In this document: positions 26,362 to 35,330 of the stretch, in pieces
Position numbering within the stretch: position 1 is the first letter of the stretch
Layout of the letters: the number at the start of each line of letters is the position of its first letter
Source: Alphaproteobacteria bacterium
GTDB taxonomy: Bacteria > Pseudomonadota > Alphaproteobacteria > JACAEB01
Assembly (NCBI GenBank): GCA_024236075.1
Contig: JACKLE010000008.1
Span: forward strand, 51,999-115,998
Reading direction: 5' to 3'
Length of the DNA: 64,000 nucleotides
Notes under the pieces: generated by a model
What the model was told of the DNA's origin: nothing
Database searches by the model: none
The model's input: only the letters and a program-made list of their open reading frames with translations
Position numbers and translations under genes: made by a program

Positions 26362-27096
26362 ATGGGCGTGACGAATCGGCAAGGAACCCTGCGAGCTGCC
26401 GCGCTCGCGGCGGCAAGTGCATTGGCGGCGGCACTCGCCGCGGGCCCGGCGGCGGCGGAAGGTCCCGCGCCGCAGGTCCTGGCCTATGGCGCGGACAGCT
26501 TTCGCGACGGCGGCGGCTACGGCCTTCTCGGCGCGATCGTCGGGCTCGACACGCTCGACAAGGAAGGCGTCGTCTTCAACGGCCAGGTCGAGTATCTGAA
26601 TTTCGACTACCGGAACAGCGGCGGGCGGCTCGTCAATTTCGACGGCTACGGCGGAAGCGCCATGGTCGGCTATCAGTTCGTCTGGGACCAGGGCAATAGC
26701 TGGGCTTTCTATGCGGGCGCGACCTATCGCGACCTCGATGTGAAGCAGGCGGGCGAGGACCCCGATTTCGAAGGCGGCAATACGAGTCTGCGCCTCGAGA
26801 CGCAGATGCATTTCGGGGAGAACGCGCCCGTCGATTTCACCGGCATCGCCTACTACGTCTCGAATTCGAGCGAGTTCTTCGCGCGCGGCCAGCTCGGCGT
26901 GAAGCTGACGGACTATCTCGCCATCGGCCCCGAGGTGCGCGTGCAGGGCAGCACGGAGTATGACGGCGTCGCGGGCGGCGGATTCGTCCGCGTGCGGCTC
27001 CTCGACAACCTCACGGTCTCCGCCAATGGCGGCTACGAGGACATGGGCGAGCTGCGCAGCGGCTATTTCGGCTTCGAGGCCGGCCTCGGCTTCTGA
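26362..27096 (+). CDS. BcsS-like outer-membrane beta-barrel protein
   Basis: 244 residues from the ATG at 26362, preceded by GGGAGAAG. An Ala-rich signal peptide ends near PAAAEG. The mature part is built of amphipathic beta strands rich in Gly, Tyr and Phe and ends in a C-terminal aromatic (GLGF), the mark of outer-membrane insertion. The layout, including a YGADSFRDGG opening, fits the alphaproteobacterial BcsS family associated with cellulose synthesis, but no bcs synthase gene is present here. It is convergent with the cyclase gene. Confidence 0.65.
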   Translation: MGVTNRQGTLRAAALAAASALAAALAAGPAAAEGPAPQVLAYGADSFRDGGGYGLLGAIVGLDTLDKEGVVFNGQVEYLNFDYRNSGGRLVNFDGYGGSAMVGYQFVWDQGNSWAFYAGATYRDLDVKQAGEDPDFEGGNTSLRLETQMHFGENAPVDFTGIAYYVSNSSEFFARGQLGVKLTDYLAIGPEVRVQGSTEYDGVAGGGFVRVRLLDNLTVSANGGYEDMGELRSGYFGFEAGLGF

Positions 27097-27104
27097 GTGG
27101 CGGC

Positions 27105-28493
27105 TCAGCGGAGGATGGCAAGGTCGATGGGCGCCGGCGCGCCCTCGACCCTGGCGCGGTCTACCGTGCGCAGCGGCCGGCCCGCATAGCCCTCCGCCAC
27201 GGCCCGCTCGAAGGCCTCGCGCGTCGCGATGGCGCGCGCCTTCTCGCTCTTGGCGTGCTTCTCGAGCTTGGCGGCGAGATTCACGGCATCGCCGATGACG
27301 GTGAATTCGAGCCGCCCGCCATGGCCCACGGCGCCATAGACGACGGGCCCGGTCGCGATCGCGAAGGCGACGCCGAGCGGCACCGCGTCCGCCTCGGCGC
27401 GCGCGCGCGCCCAGGCATCGGCCGCCTCGATCAGGCGGTCGACCGCGCGCAGGGCGTCGGCGGCGGGCGTCGGGCTCCGTCGCGCCGCCCCGAAGCTGAC
27501 CAGGATGCCGTCGCCCATGAACTTGTCGATGCTGCCGCCCGCCGCCTCGATCACCGGCAGGAAGGCGGCATGATACTCCTTGAGCAGAGCGATCACGTCC
27601 TTGGGCGGCATGTCGCGCGTCGCCGGCGTGAAGCCGCGCAGGTCGACGAAGACGATCGCGGCCTCGCGCAGCTCGCCGTCGCCCGCGGCGATGGCCGTCT
27701 CGGCGCCGCGGATGCGCGCGGCCGCGTCCCTGTCGAGGAAGCGCGAGAGATCGGCCGCGGCGGTTCCTTCCGCCACCATGCGCACGAGGAGCCCGCGCGT
27801 GCGCGTGACGGCGACGGTCAGGACGAGCGTCACCGCGAGGATCGAGACGACCTTGTCGAGCTCGGCGCCCCAGAGGAGGCTGAGCGAGGTCATGTAGTCG
27901 GGATAAAAGTCGGTGACCGGCGCGGGCTCGGGCCCATAGGCCGCGAAGCCCACGAGCGCCATCCAGCCGGTCGCCGCGAGGAGGCCGGTGAGCACGAGCT
28001 GGCGCGCATCGAAGCGCAGCGCCCTGAGCGCGATGACGATGAAGACGTAGAGCAGCGTCGGCGCCTTGAGGTAGAGCGCCGGCGGCTCGTGATATTGCAG
28101 CGTGAAGCTCCAGATCGTCAGCATCAGGAGCACGACGTCGAGGCTCGAGGAGAGCGTCAGCACGGCGGGGCCCAGCCGGCGCAGATAGGCGAGGCGCAGG
28201 CGGGCCAGGGTGAAGGCCGCGTAGAGGCCGAGCGCGACCGGAACGGGCTCGAGTCCCATGGTCTGGGCGAAGGCCCCCCGGGTCGCGAGATAGAGCGCCG
28301 CGAAGAGCGCGACGCCGCAGAGCTGCACCCAGCCGACGAGAATCTCGGCCTGCGCCTCGAGCTCGCGCACGGCGGCCTCGAGGCGCGACGGCAGGGCCGG
28401 GGGCGAGAAGATCGCGGCGAGCTCGCGCGCGAGCATGGCCCGCACGCGCTCCACGCGGCCGGCGCGCGCCCCGTTGCGCAGCGCATCGTCCAT
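27105..28493 (-). CDS. Membrane-anchored class III adenylate/guanylate cyclase
   Basis: 462 residues from the ATG at 28493. About six hydrophobic spans fill residues 50-230. The C-terminal catalytic domain (about 275-440) has metal aspartates in FVDLRGFT (D284) and DKFMGDGI, and the GDAVNLAAKLE segment that binds ribose and phosphate. It probably makes cAMP at the inner membrane in response to an unknown signal. A second, differently arranged cyclase lies at 61830-63110. Confidence 0.88.
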   Translation of the reverse strand: MDDALRNGARAGRVERVRAMLARELAAIFSPPALPSRLEAAVRELEAQAEILVGWVQLCGVALFAALYLATRGAFAQTMGLEPVPVALGLYAAFTLARLRLAYLRRLGPAVLTLSSSLDVVLLMLTIWSFTLQYHEPPALYLKAPTLLYVFIVIALRALRFDARQLVLTGLLAATGWMALVGFAAYGPEPAPVTDFYPDYMTSLSLLWGAELDKVVSILAVTLVLTVAVTRTRGLLVRMVAEGTAAADLSRFLDRDAAARIRGAETAIAAGDGELREAAIVFVDLRGFTPATRDMPPKDVIALLKEYHAAFLPVIEAAGGSIDKFMGDGILVSFGAARRSPTPAADALRAVDRLIEAADAWARARAEADAVPLGVAFAIATGPVVYGAVGHGGRLEFTVIGDAVNLAAKLEKHAKSEKARAIATREAFERAVAEGYAGRPLRTVDRARVEGAPAPIDLAILR

Positions 28494-28693
28494 GGCTCTC
28501 TCCTCGATCCTCGCGCAGTCGGGCCCGAGCTTGCACCGGCGCCGAGCGGTGCGGAAGTGCCCAGGCGCCATGGATTGGATGCCGCGAGCGCATCGTCGCT
28601 GCCGCGCGCTCCGCGGAAAATCGGCGTATAAGGCCGGTGGCGCGAAAGCGTGCCGGCACGGGCCGGCGGGGCACTCTCCTCGATGGAGGCCAT

Positions 28694-29686
28694 ATGCGCG
28701 CGATGGCCCTGGCGGCGCCGGGCTCGGCGCTGGAGCCGGTCGATCTTCCCTCCCGCGAGCCGGGGCCGGGAGAGGCGCTCATCCGCATCTCGGCCTGCGG
28801 GGTCTGCCGCACCGATCTTCACATCGTGGACGGCGAGCTGGCGCAGCATCGCAGGCCGACGATTCCGGGCCACGAGATCGTCGGGCGCGTCGCGGCGCTC
28901 GGTCCCGGCGTGGCCGGGCTGCGGATCGGCGACCGGGTCGGCGTGCCCTGGCTCGGGCACACCTGCGGAAGATGCGCCTACTGCCTGTCGGGCCGCGAAA
29001 ATCTCTGCGACAAGGCCGAATTCACCGGCTGGACCCGCGACGGCGGATTCGCGCAGGCCGTCGTCGCGGATGCGCGTTTCGTCTTTCCGCTGCCGGAGCG
29101 ATTCTCCGACGAGGCGGCCGCGCCTCTCCTCTGCGCGGGCCTCATCGGCTATCGGGCCTGGCGCGCCGCCGGGCCCGTCGAGGAGGTCCGCCGGATCGGC
29201 ATCTACGGCTTCGGCGCGGCGGCCCACCTCATCGCGCAGGTCGCGATCGCGAGGGGCCAGGAGGTCTTCGCCTTCACGAGGCCCGGCGACGGCCAGGCTC
29301 AGGCCTTCGCGCGCGCGCTCGGCTGCGCCTGGGCCGGCGCCTCGGACGAGCGTCCCGGGGCGCCCCTCGACGCGGCGCTGCTCTTCGCGCCGGTGGGCGC
29401 GCTCGTGCCCGCGGCCCTGCGCGCGGTCGCCAAGGGCGGAACGGTCGTCTGCGCGGGGATCCACATGAGCGACATCCCCGCTTTCCCGTACGATATCCTG
29501 TGGGGCGAGCGGCGCGTCGTCTCGGTCGCCAATCTCACCCGGGCCGACGGCCTCGCCTTTCTTCCGCTCGCGGACGAACTCGGGCTGAGGCCCGAGACGA
29601 CCGCCTATCCGCTCGCCGAGGCGAACCGGGCGCTCGGCGATCTGCGCGAGGGCCGGCTCGTCGGCGCCGCCGTGCTGAAGCCCTGA
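28694..29686 (+). CDS. Zinc-dependent alcohol dehydrogenase (MDR family)
   Basis: 330 residues from the ATG at 28694, preceded by GGAGG. The catalytic zinc cysteine is in ACGVCRTDLHI and the histidine in GHEIVG. The structural zinc lobe has closely spaced cysteines (CGRCAYCLSGRENLC). The coenzyme domain has GFGAAAHL. The order matches zinc alcohol dehydrogenases of the AdhA type. It is convergent with the saccharopine dehydrogenase-like gene, with 6 bp between stops. Confidence 0.9.
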   Translation: MRAMALAAPGSALEPVDLPSREPGPGEALIRISACGVCRTDLHIVDGELAQHRRPTIPGHEIVGRVAALGPGVAGLRIGDRVGVPWLGHTCGRCAYCLSGRENLCDKAEFTGWTRDGGFAQAVVADARFVFPLPERFSDEAAAPLLCAGLIGYRAWRAAGPVEEVRRIGIYGFGAAAHLIAQVAIARGQEVFAFTRPGDGQAQAFARALGCAWAGASDERPGAPLDAALLFAPVGALVPAALRAVAKGGTVVCAGIHMSDIPAFPYDILWGERRVVSVANLTRADGLAFLPLADELGLRPETTAYPLAEANRALGDLREGRLVGAAVLKP

Positions 29687-29692
29687 CCCGCC

Positions 29693-30817
29693 TCAGCCGT
29701 TGCGGCCGGGGCGGGGCGGGGGCTCCTGAAGGAAATTGTCCTCGACCAGGGCGCGGATGAGCTCGCGGTGGCCGAAGGCCTGGCTCGGCGAGATCCAGCC
29801 GTGCCCCTTCTCCTTGCCCTCGAGGAGGCGCTGCACGCCCTCCGCGATGAAGACGCCCGTCTGCTCGTAGGAGGCCGAGCCGTAGAGCACCACCTCGCGC
29901 CCGACATTGCGCCCGCGCGCGCGCACCGAGATGACGGTGCGGTTGTAGTCCGGGTTCTCGCGCGGCGGCGAGACCGGCGTGCGCTCGTTGCCCCATTTGT
30001 TGGTGAGCTCCTCGAGCTCGGCGGGCGAGAGGCGCTTGGCGGCCTCCTCGTATTCCTTCTGCACCGAGAGGATCCAGTTCACGCCTTCGTCCGAGAGCGC
30101 GACGACGGTGCGGGCGTTGCGCACGCGCGGATGGTCCTGATACCAGAGCGGCTCGGCGCCGCCGCCCCAGGGAAGGCAGCGCATGATCTGGTGCGCGTGC
30201 GGCACCGATGCGGTGATCGTGGCGTTCTTCGGCCACAGAGCGAGCTGGTTGTTGAGCAGAAAGTACTGCCCTTTCGTCACCATGCGGAGGAACGAGAGCG
30301 TCGAGGCGATCGTCGGCAGGCTCGCGGGCGCATAGAGGACGTCCACCGAGTCGATGCCATCGGTCTCGAGCGCGAGCTCGGCCGCCACCTCGCCGGCGGC
30401 CCACATATAGGCGAGCGCCGGGCAGCAGACGAGCCGCTTCTTCTTGTAGCCCTCGTGGAAGTCGGACTTCAGGAGCTGCATCCAGTCCGGCTCGCCCGTG
30501 GTGTCGACATAGTGGGCGCCGGCGGCGAGCGTCGCCTCGGCGACGGGCCTGCCGATCTGGCCGAAGGGGCCCGTGACGTTGACGACCACGCGCGCGCCCT
30601 TGAAGAGCTCGGTCAGCGCGCGCTCATTGTGCTCCACCGTGCGCGGCTCGCCGCGCACCTTCGCCGAGCTCGGCAGCTCCGCGAGCGCCTCCTCGAGGCG
30701 CTTCTGGCTGCGCCCTGCGGCGATGAAGGGAATGCCTCTCTGCGCCAGGCGCTCGTTGATGAGCTTTCCCGTGTAGCCGCTCGCTCCGTAGACGACGACT
30801 TCTGCCTTGTTCGCCAC
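29693..30817 (-). CDS. Saccharopine dehydrogenase NADP-binding domain protein (trans-acting enoyl reductase-like)
   Basis: 374 residues from a GTG at 30817 with AGGAGAAGG upstream. An N-terminal Rossmann fold (VVYGASGYTGKLI) is followed by VVVNVTGPFGQIG and YVDTTGEPDW, typical of the saccharopine dehydrogenase-like family that includes mycobacterial trans-acting enoyl reductases. It is last in a minus-strand run after AMP ligase, thiolase and acyl-CoA dehydrogenase genes, so a reductive step on an acyl substrate is more likely than lysine metabolism. Confidence 0.8.
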   Translation of the reverse strand: MANKAEVVVYGASGYTGKLINERLAQRGIPFIAAGRSQKRLEEALAELPSSAKVRGEPRTVEHNERALTELFKGARVVVNVTGPFGQIGRPVAEATLAAGAHYVDTTGEPDWMQLLKSDFHEGYKKKRLVCCPALAYMWAAGEVAAELALETDGIDSVDVLYAPASLPTIASTLSFLRMVTKGQYFLLNNQLALWPKNATITASVPHAHQIMRCLPWGGGAEPLWYQDHPRVRNARTVVALSDEGVNWILSVQKEYEEAAKRLSPAELEELTNKWGNERTPVSPPRENPDYNRTVISVRARGRNVGREVVLYGSASYEQTGVFIAEGVQRLLEGKEKGHGWISPSQAFGHRELIRALVEDNFLQEPPPRPGRNG

Positions 30818-30910
30818 CGCACCTTCTCCTCTGTCTCAGCCTTTTGCGAAATCTTTCGGTCCGCACGCGCGGCTCGGATGCCGCGCGGCCGGTTTCGTCG
30901 TGCCGCCCGC

Positions 30911-32515
30911 CTACGGCGTGAACACGTTCGGCGCGCCTTCCTTCAGCGTCTCGCGCAGGAAGCGCTCCTGCGGCTTCTCGGACGCCGTCTTGGGGATCTC
31001 CGCCACGACCTGCAGATAGGACGGCACCATGTTCGCCTCGAGCGCGCGCCGGCAATGCGCGAAGACGGAGGCCGCGTCGAACGCCTTCATGTCCTCGGGC
31101 ACGACCGCCGCGACGACGTCCTTCTCGCCCGGCGCGCCCGATTTCGCCGGCACGCCGTAGACGAAGACGTCCGCCACGTGAGGATGCTCGGCGACCGCCT
31201 TCTCCACGAAGGCGGGATTGATGAAGTCGCCGTTGCGGCGGATCTCGCCGCCCTTGCGGTGATGGAAGAAGAGCCAGCCGTTCTCGTCCACGTGGCCGAT
31301 ATCGCCGGTGTGGAGCCAGCCGCCCTCGGTCTTCTTGCCCGAGGCGCCCTCGTTCTTGAGGTAGCGCACCTGCGCCGCGCCGCCGACGGGGCGGAAGCAG
31401 ATCTCGCCGGGCGTGCCGGCCGGAACGCGGTTTCCCTCGTCGTCCAGGATCGCCAGCTCCGAGCCCGGAAGCGGCTTGCCGACGCTGCCGATGGGTCCGA
31501 CGCCCGGCGGGTTGATGGTGAAGCCGCCCTCGGCCGCGCCGTAAAGCTCCTGGATCTGAACGTCGAAGCGCTTGGCGAATTTTTCCCAGATCGCCGCAGG
31601 CATGCCGGCCGAAAGCACCATGCGCACCGGATTGTCGGCATCGTTCGGCTTCTCGGGCATCGAATAGATCTCGACGGTCATGCCGCCGAGGAGATTGAAC
31701 GTGGTGCAGCCATAGGCGCGGGTGATGTCCCAGAGCCGCGTCTTGGTGAACTTGCGCGAGACGACGCCCCTCAGGCCGTTGTTGAGGATCATGCCGAGCG
31801 AGATGAGCTGGGCGTTGGCGTGGGTGAGCGAAAGCCCCGTGTAAGGACGATCGTCGTCCTTGAGGCCGACGATGCGGGCGAGGGCACCGGACTCGACGAA
31901 GCGGCGATGGGCCGCGACGATCGCCTTGGGGTCGCCCGTGGTGCCGGAGGTGAAGAGGAGCTGCATCGGCGCGGCGGGATCGGCCGAGCGCACCTCCATC
32001 TCCGGGACGGGGCCCGCGAAGGCGTCGGCGAGCGGAAAGAAGCGGTCGTCGCGCGCCGGCACGTCCTTCATGCCGCCCATCACGGCGATGAAGCCCATGG
32101 CGGGCAGCCCCGGCAGAACCTCGAGCAGATTGGCGAGCGCGTAGTCCGCCGCGACGGCGCCCCGGCACTCGGCGAATTTGAGCATGTAGACGAGCTTCTC
32201 GCCCTTCGTGCGCGGATCGATCGGCACGAAGACGGCGCCCAGGATTGAGGCCGCGATCATCGCCTCGACGAACTCGGGATGGTTCTGCATCAGAAGCGCG
32301 AAATGCTCGCCCTTCTTGAGGCCGCGCGCCTCGAGGGCCTTTGCGAGCTGGCGCCCGCGGTCCCATAGCTGGCGGTAGGTCCGCGTCTCGTCTGCGAGGC
32401 TGCCGTCCGGCTTCACCTCGACGAAGGTGAGGACGTCGAGATCGGGCAAGGTCTGCGCCTTCGCCCGGATCATGTTCGCCATGATGAGGGGATCGCCGCC
32501 CCCCGCCTGCGTCAT
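30911..32515 (-). CDS. AMP-dependent acyl-CoA synthetase
   Basis: 534 residues. It carries the adenylation P-loop LLFTSGTTGDPKA, the YGAAEGG motif, the hinge-region GWLHTGDIG and a C-terminal catalytic-lysine region (KTASEKPQERF). It activates a carboxylic acid to its CoA ester. Its ATG overlaps the stop of the thiolase gene by 4 bp (32512-32515, ATGA), so translation is coupled. The substrate is not evident; operon partners point to a branched, cyclic or aromatic acid. Confidence 0.9.
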   Translation of the reverse strand: MTQAGGGDPLIMANMIRAKAQTLPDLDVLTFVEVKPDGSLADETRTYRQLWDRGRQLAKALEARGLKKGEHFALLMQNHPEFVEAMIAASILGAVFVPIDPRTKGEKLVYMLKFAECRGAVAADYALANLLEVLPGLPAMGFIAVMGGMKDVPARDDRFFPLADAFAGPVPEMEVRSADPAAPMQLLFTSGTTGDPKAIVAAHRRFVESGALARIVGLKDDDRPYTGLSLTHANAQLISLGMILNNGLRGVVSRKFTKTRLWDITRAYGCTTFNLLGGMTVEIYSMPEKPNDADNPVRMVLSAGMPAAIWEKFAKRFDVQIQELYGAAEGGFTINPPGVGPIGSVGKPLPGSELAILDDEGNRVPAGTPGEICFRPVGGAAQVRYLKNEGASGKKTEGGWLHTGDIGHVDENGWLFFHHRKGGEIRRNGDFINPAFVEKAVAEHPHVADVFVYGVPAKSGAPGEKDVVAAVVPEDMKAFDAASVFAHCRRALEANMVPSYLQVVAEIPKTASEKPQERFLRETLKEGAPNVFTP

Positions 32516-33747
32516 AGGGCGTTTCCTTCGAGGATCGTGATGTTCGCGACCGCGCTGTCGGTGCCGAGGAAGCCGCCGGCGTTTTCCGCGAGCGCGATGC
32601 GCGCGCCTTCCACCTGACGCTCGCCCGCGCGCCCGCGCAGATGCTCGCAGAGCTCGAAGATCTGCCCGCAGCCGGTCGCGCCGACGGGGTGCCCCTTGCG
32701 CAGCAGGCCGCCCGAGGGGTTCACGGGCAGGCGCCCGCCGAGGCGCGTCGCGCCGTCCTCGAGCAGGCGGAAGCCCTCGCCGCGCTTGGCGAGGCCGATC
32801 TGCTCTGTGCAGACGATCTCGGCCGGCGCCGAGGCGTCGTGCACCTCGACGACGTCGAGATCCTCCGGCCCGAGGCCGGCGAGGGCATAGGCCTTCTGCG
32901 AGGCGTGCTCGACGACGGAGATGTCGTTGGCGCCCGAGCCCTCCCAGCCGGAGGCGAGAACGCAGGCGCGGATGCGCACGGCGTTCCTGAGGCCCATCTC
33001 GCGGGCCTTCTTCTCGGAGACGAGGATCGCGGCCGCTGCGCCGTCGCCGATGGGCGCGCACATGGGCCGCGTCAGCGGATTGGCGATGGGCGGGGCGGCG
33101 AGCACCTCGTCCTCGGTCAGCACCTCGCGGAACTGGGCGCGCGGGTTGAGGCTGCCATGGTACGAATTCTTCGCCGAGACCATCGCGAAATGGCGCGCCG
33201 TGGCGCCGTACTTCGCCATGTAGCCGCGCGCCGACGCCGCATAGACGTCCATGAAGAGCGAGCGCTTGTCGCCGCCGAGGCTGTCCTTCGTGCGCTCGTC
33301 GGCGCCCTGGGAGAGCTGCGTCATCACCTCCTTCGCGGCTTCGACGTCGATCGCGCCCGCGAAGGTCGAGAAGGTCTTCGCCTTGTCCTCGTGGACGAGC
33401 TTCTCCATCCCGACGACGAGGACGCAGTCATATTCGCCGAGCGCGATGAAGCGCATGGCCTGCTGCACCGCGGCGGCCGACGTCGCGCAGGCGTTCTCCA
33501 CGTTCATGATCGGAATCTTGCCGATGCCGAGCGGGCGCAGGACGACCTGGCCGGCGATCATCTGCTGGCCGGTGATGACGGGAGCGGCGGCGGTCGCCGC
33601 ATAGGCCGCATCGAGATCCTTCGGCGAGAGGCCCGAATCCTCGAAAGCCTGCGTCACGGCCTCGGCCGCGAGCGATTTCAGCCCGCGATCGGGCCATTTG
33701 GCGAAGCGGGTCATGCCGGTGCCGGCGATGTAGACCTTGTTTTCCAT
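32512..33747 (-). CDS. Thiolase-family (SCP-x/lipid-transfer type) protein
   Basis: 411 residues. The nucleophile cysteine is in VENACATSAAA and the C-terminal region has EVHDASAPAEI and RKGHPVGATG, as in SCP-x-like thiolases. It is the second gene of the four-gene acyl-CoA operon, 44 bp after the dehydrogenase and overlapping the ligase. It resembles but is not a close copy of the protein at 2090-3235, and it lacks an adjacent DUF35 gene. Confidence 0.88.
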   Translation of the reverse strand: MENKVYIAGTGMTRFAKWPDRGLKSLAAEAVTQAFEDSGLSPKDLDAAYAATAAAPVITGQQMIAGQVVLRPLGIGKIPIMNVENACATSAAAVQQAMRFIALGEYDCVLVVGMEKLVHEDKAKTFSTFAGAIDVEAAKEVMTQLSQGADERTKDSLGGDKRSLFMDVYAASARGYMAKYGATARHFAMVSAKNSYHGSLNPRAQFREVLTEDEVLAAPPIANPLTRPMCAPIGDGAAAAILVSEKKAREMGLRNAVRIRACVLASGWEGSGANDISVVEHASQKAYALAGLGPEDLDVVEVHDASAPAEIVCTEQIGLAKRGEGFRLLEDGATRLGGRLPVNPSGGLLRKGHPVGATGCGQIFELCEHLRGRAGERQVEGARIALAENAGGFLGTDSAVANITILEGNAL

Positions 33748-33791
33748 CGTTCTCTCCCGAAGGGCCTCGTGGCGATTCCGGCTGGCCCTAT

Positions 33792-35048
33792 CTAGAACCG
33801 CGAGAAGTCCACGAGCTGTGAGCCGCCCTTAATAGATAGGAACTCGTTGCAGCCGTCCTCGATCATGGAGGCACGGGCGTCCCGCAGGATCTTCTCGACG
33901 GGATATTCTCTGGAGACGCCGTTGCCTCCGAACATCTGCACGGCGTCGCTCGCCACCTCGAACGCGATCTCGGTGGAGGTGACCTTCGCGGCGATGGCCG
34001 CATGCAGCACGGGCTGGGGCCCCAGCGCGTTGCGCATGAAGACCCGGCGCCCGAGCGCGCGCGCCATCTCCACGCGCCGCCACATCTTGAAGAGGCGCGC
34101 GCGCACGCTCTGGTGCTGGATGATCGGCACGCCGCCCTGGCGGCGCTCATGCGCATATTCGAGCGCATGCTCGAAGGCCGCGCGCGCGACGCCCGCGAAG
34201 ATGAGCCCCATGCCCGCATTCGCCCCCGTCAGCGTCTTCGACACGGCCTCGTGGTAGCGGTCCGGCTCAACCGCGAGGTGTTCCGCCGGCAGGCGCACCT
34301 CGTCGAAGAAGATCTCGCCCTGCGGAAGCGCGCGCTGTCCCATCTTGTTGAGCGGCTTGCCGCGCGAGACGCCTTTGACGTCGAGGGGCAGCGTCACGAC
34401 GCAGCCCTGGAAGAGCCCGTCGTCCTTGCCGTTGTCGTAGGCCGCGAACAGCATGGCCTGCTCGGCGACGACGCCGTTCGAGACCCAGGCCGATTTCTGT
34501 CCGCGGATGACGATCTCGTTGCCCTGACGGCGCACCACGCAGTTCGGCCTCCCGTAGCTTCCGCCGGCGCCGAAGACCTCGCGCAGGGAGTCGAGCATGT
34601 CGCTGCCGTGATCGGGCTCGGTCACGGCCCAGGCGCTGATCCGCTTATTGTGGTAGCGCTCGGCGATCTCGGGCATCCCCATCTGATTGCCGAGCGAGGC
34701 GATCATGCCGTCGAGGCCGATCGAGATGGCAAGGCCCGCATCGCCCCAGCCGATCTCCTCGGCGAGATAGCAGGTGCCGAGAAGCGCCTGCTCGGGCGGC
34801 AGCTCCTGCAGCGCCTCGGTGCCGAGATCCCAATACTTCTTGTGGACCTCGTAGAGCGGCGAGCCGGGGGCGATGACCTCTTCGGGGGTCAGCTTGTCGA
34901 GCTCCGCGCCGACGGGCCGCATGACGTCGGCCGCGAAGCGATGGACCGCGTCGCGAATCTCGACCAGCAGCTCGGGCGTGCCGGTCTCCAGAACCCAGGG
35001 ACCGCCCGGATCCGCCACCACCGGAACGAGCTTCGACTTGTCGATCAT
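33792..35048 (-). CDS. Acyl-CoA dehydrogenase
   Basis: 418 residues from the ATG at 35048, with GGGAGAGG just before it. The three-domain ACAD fold is visible: WAVTEPDHGSD in the FAD-contacting middle domain, GVARAAFEHALEYAHER in the C-terminal helices, and GGNGVSREYPVEKILRDAR near the end. It introduces a double bond in an acyl-CoA. It heads the minus-strand operon and diverges from the tandem sulfatases. The 282-bp gap upstream contains the shared promoter region, where I can assign no boxes. Confidence 0.9.
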   Translation of the reverse strand: MIDKSKLVPVVADPGGPWVLETGTPELLVEIRDAVHRFAADVMRPVGAELDKLTPEEVIAPGSPLYEVHKKYWDLGTEALQELPPEQALLGTCYLAEEIGWGDAGLAISIGLDGMIASLGNQMGMPEIAERYHNKRISAWAVTEPDHGSDMLDSLREVFGAGGSYGRPNCVVRRQGNEIVIRGQKSAWVSNGVVAEQAMLFAAYDNGKDDGLFQGCVVTLPLDVKGVSRGKPLNKMGQRALPQGEIFFDEVRLPAEHLAVEPDRYHEAVSKTLTGANAGMGLIFAGVARAAFEHALEYAHERRQGGVPIIQHQSVRARLFKMWRRVEMARALGRRVFMRNALGPQPVLHAAIAAKVTSTEIAFEVASDAVQMFGGNGVSREYPVEKILRDARASMIEDGCNEFLSIKGGSQLVDFSRF

Positions 35049-35330
35049 GAGCCTCTCCCAATGGCCCCGGTTTGCATACCGGCCCGTTTCGTAGAAGTTG
35101 GCGCCTGCGTCAGCTAGTCCTAGCGAAATCCGGCCCGATTGCAAATGAGCCCAGTCACGGCTCGCGGCGCAAACGAGCCTTTCTCTGGTCTTGCCGAGGG
35201 AATACTGCCCCTGCGGCTCGGCGCCGGGCAAGGGAGGGGGATTCCTGCGCGCCGCTCATGGCGCGCCTTGCACGGCCCGGCGCGAGGCCCGAAGGTAGCG
35301 CGCGAGAAAATCCGCAAGGGAGACGAGACC

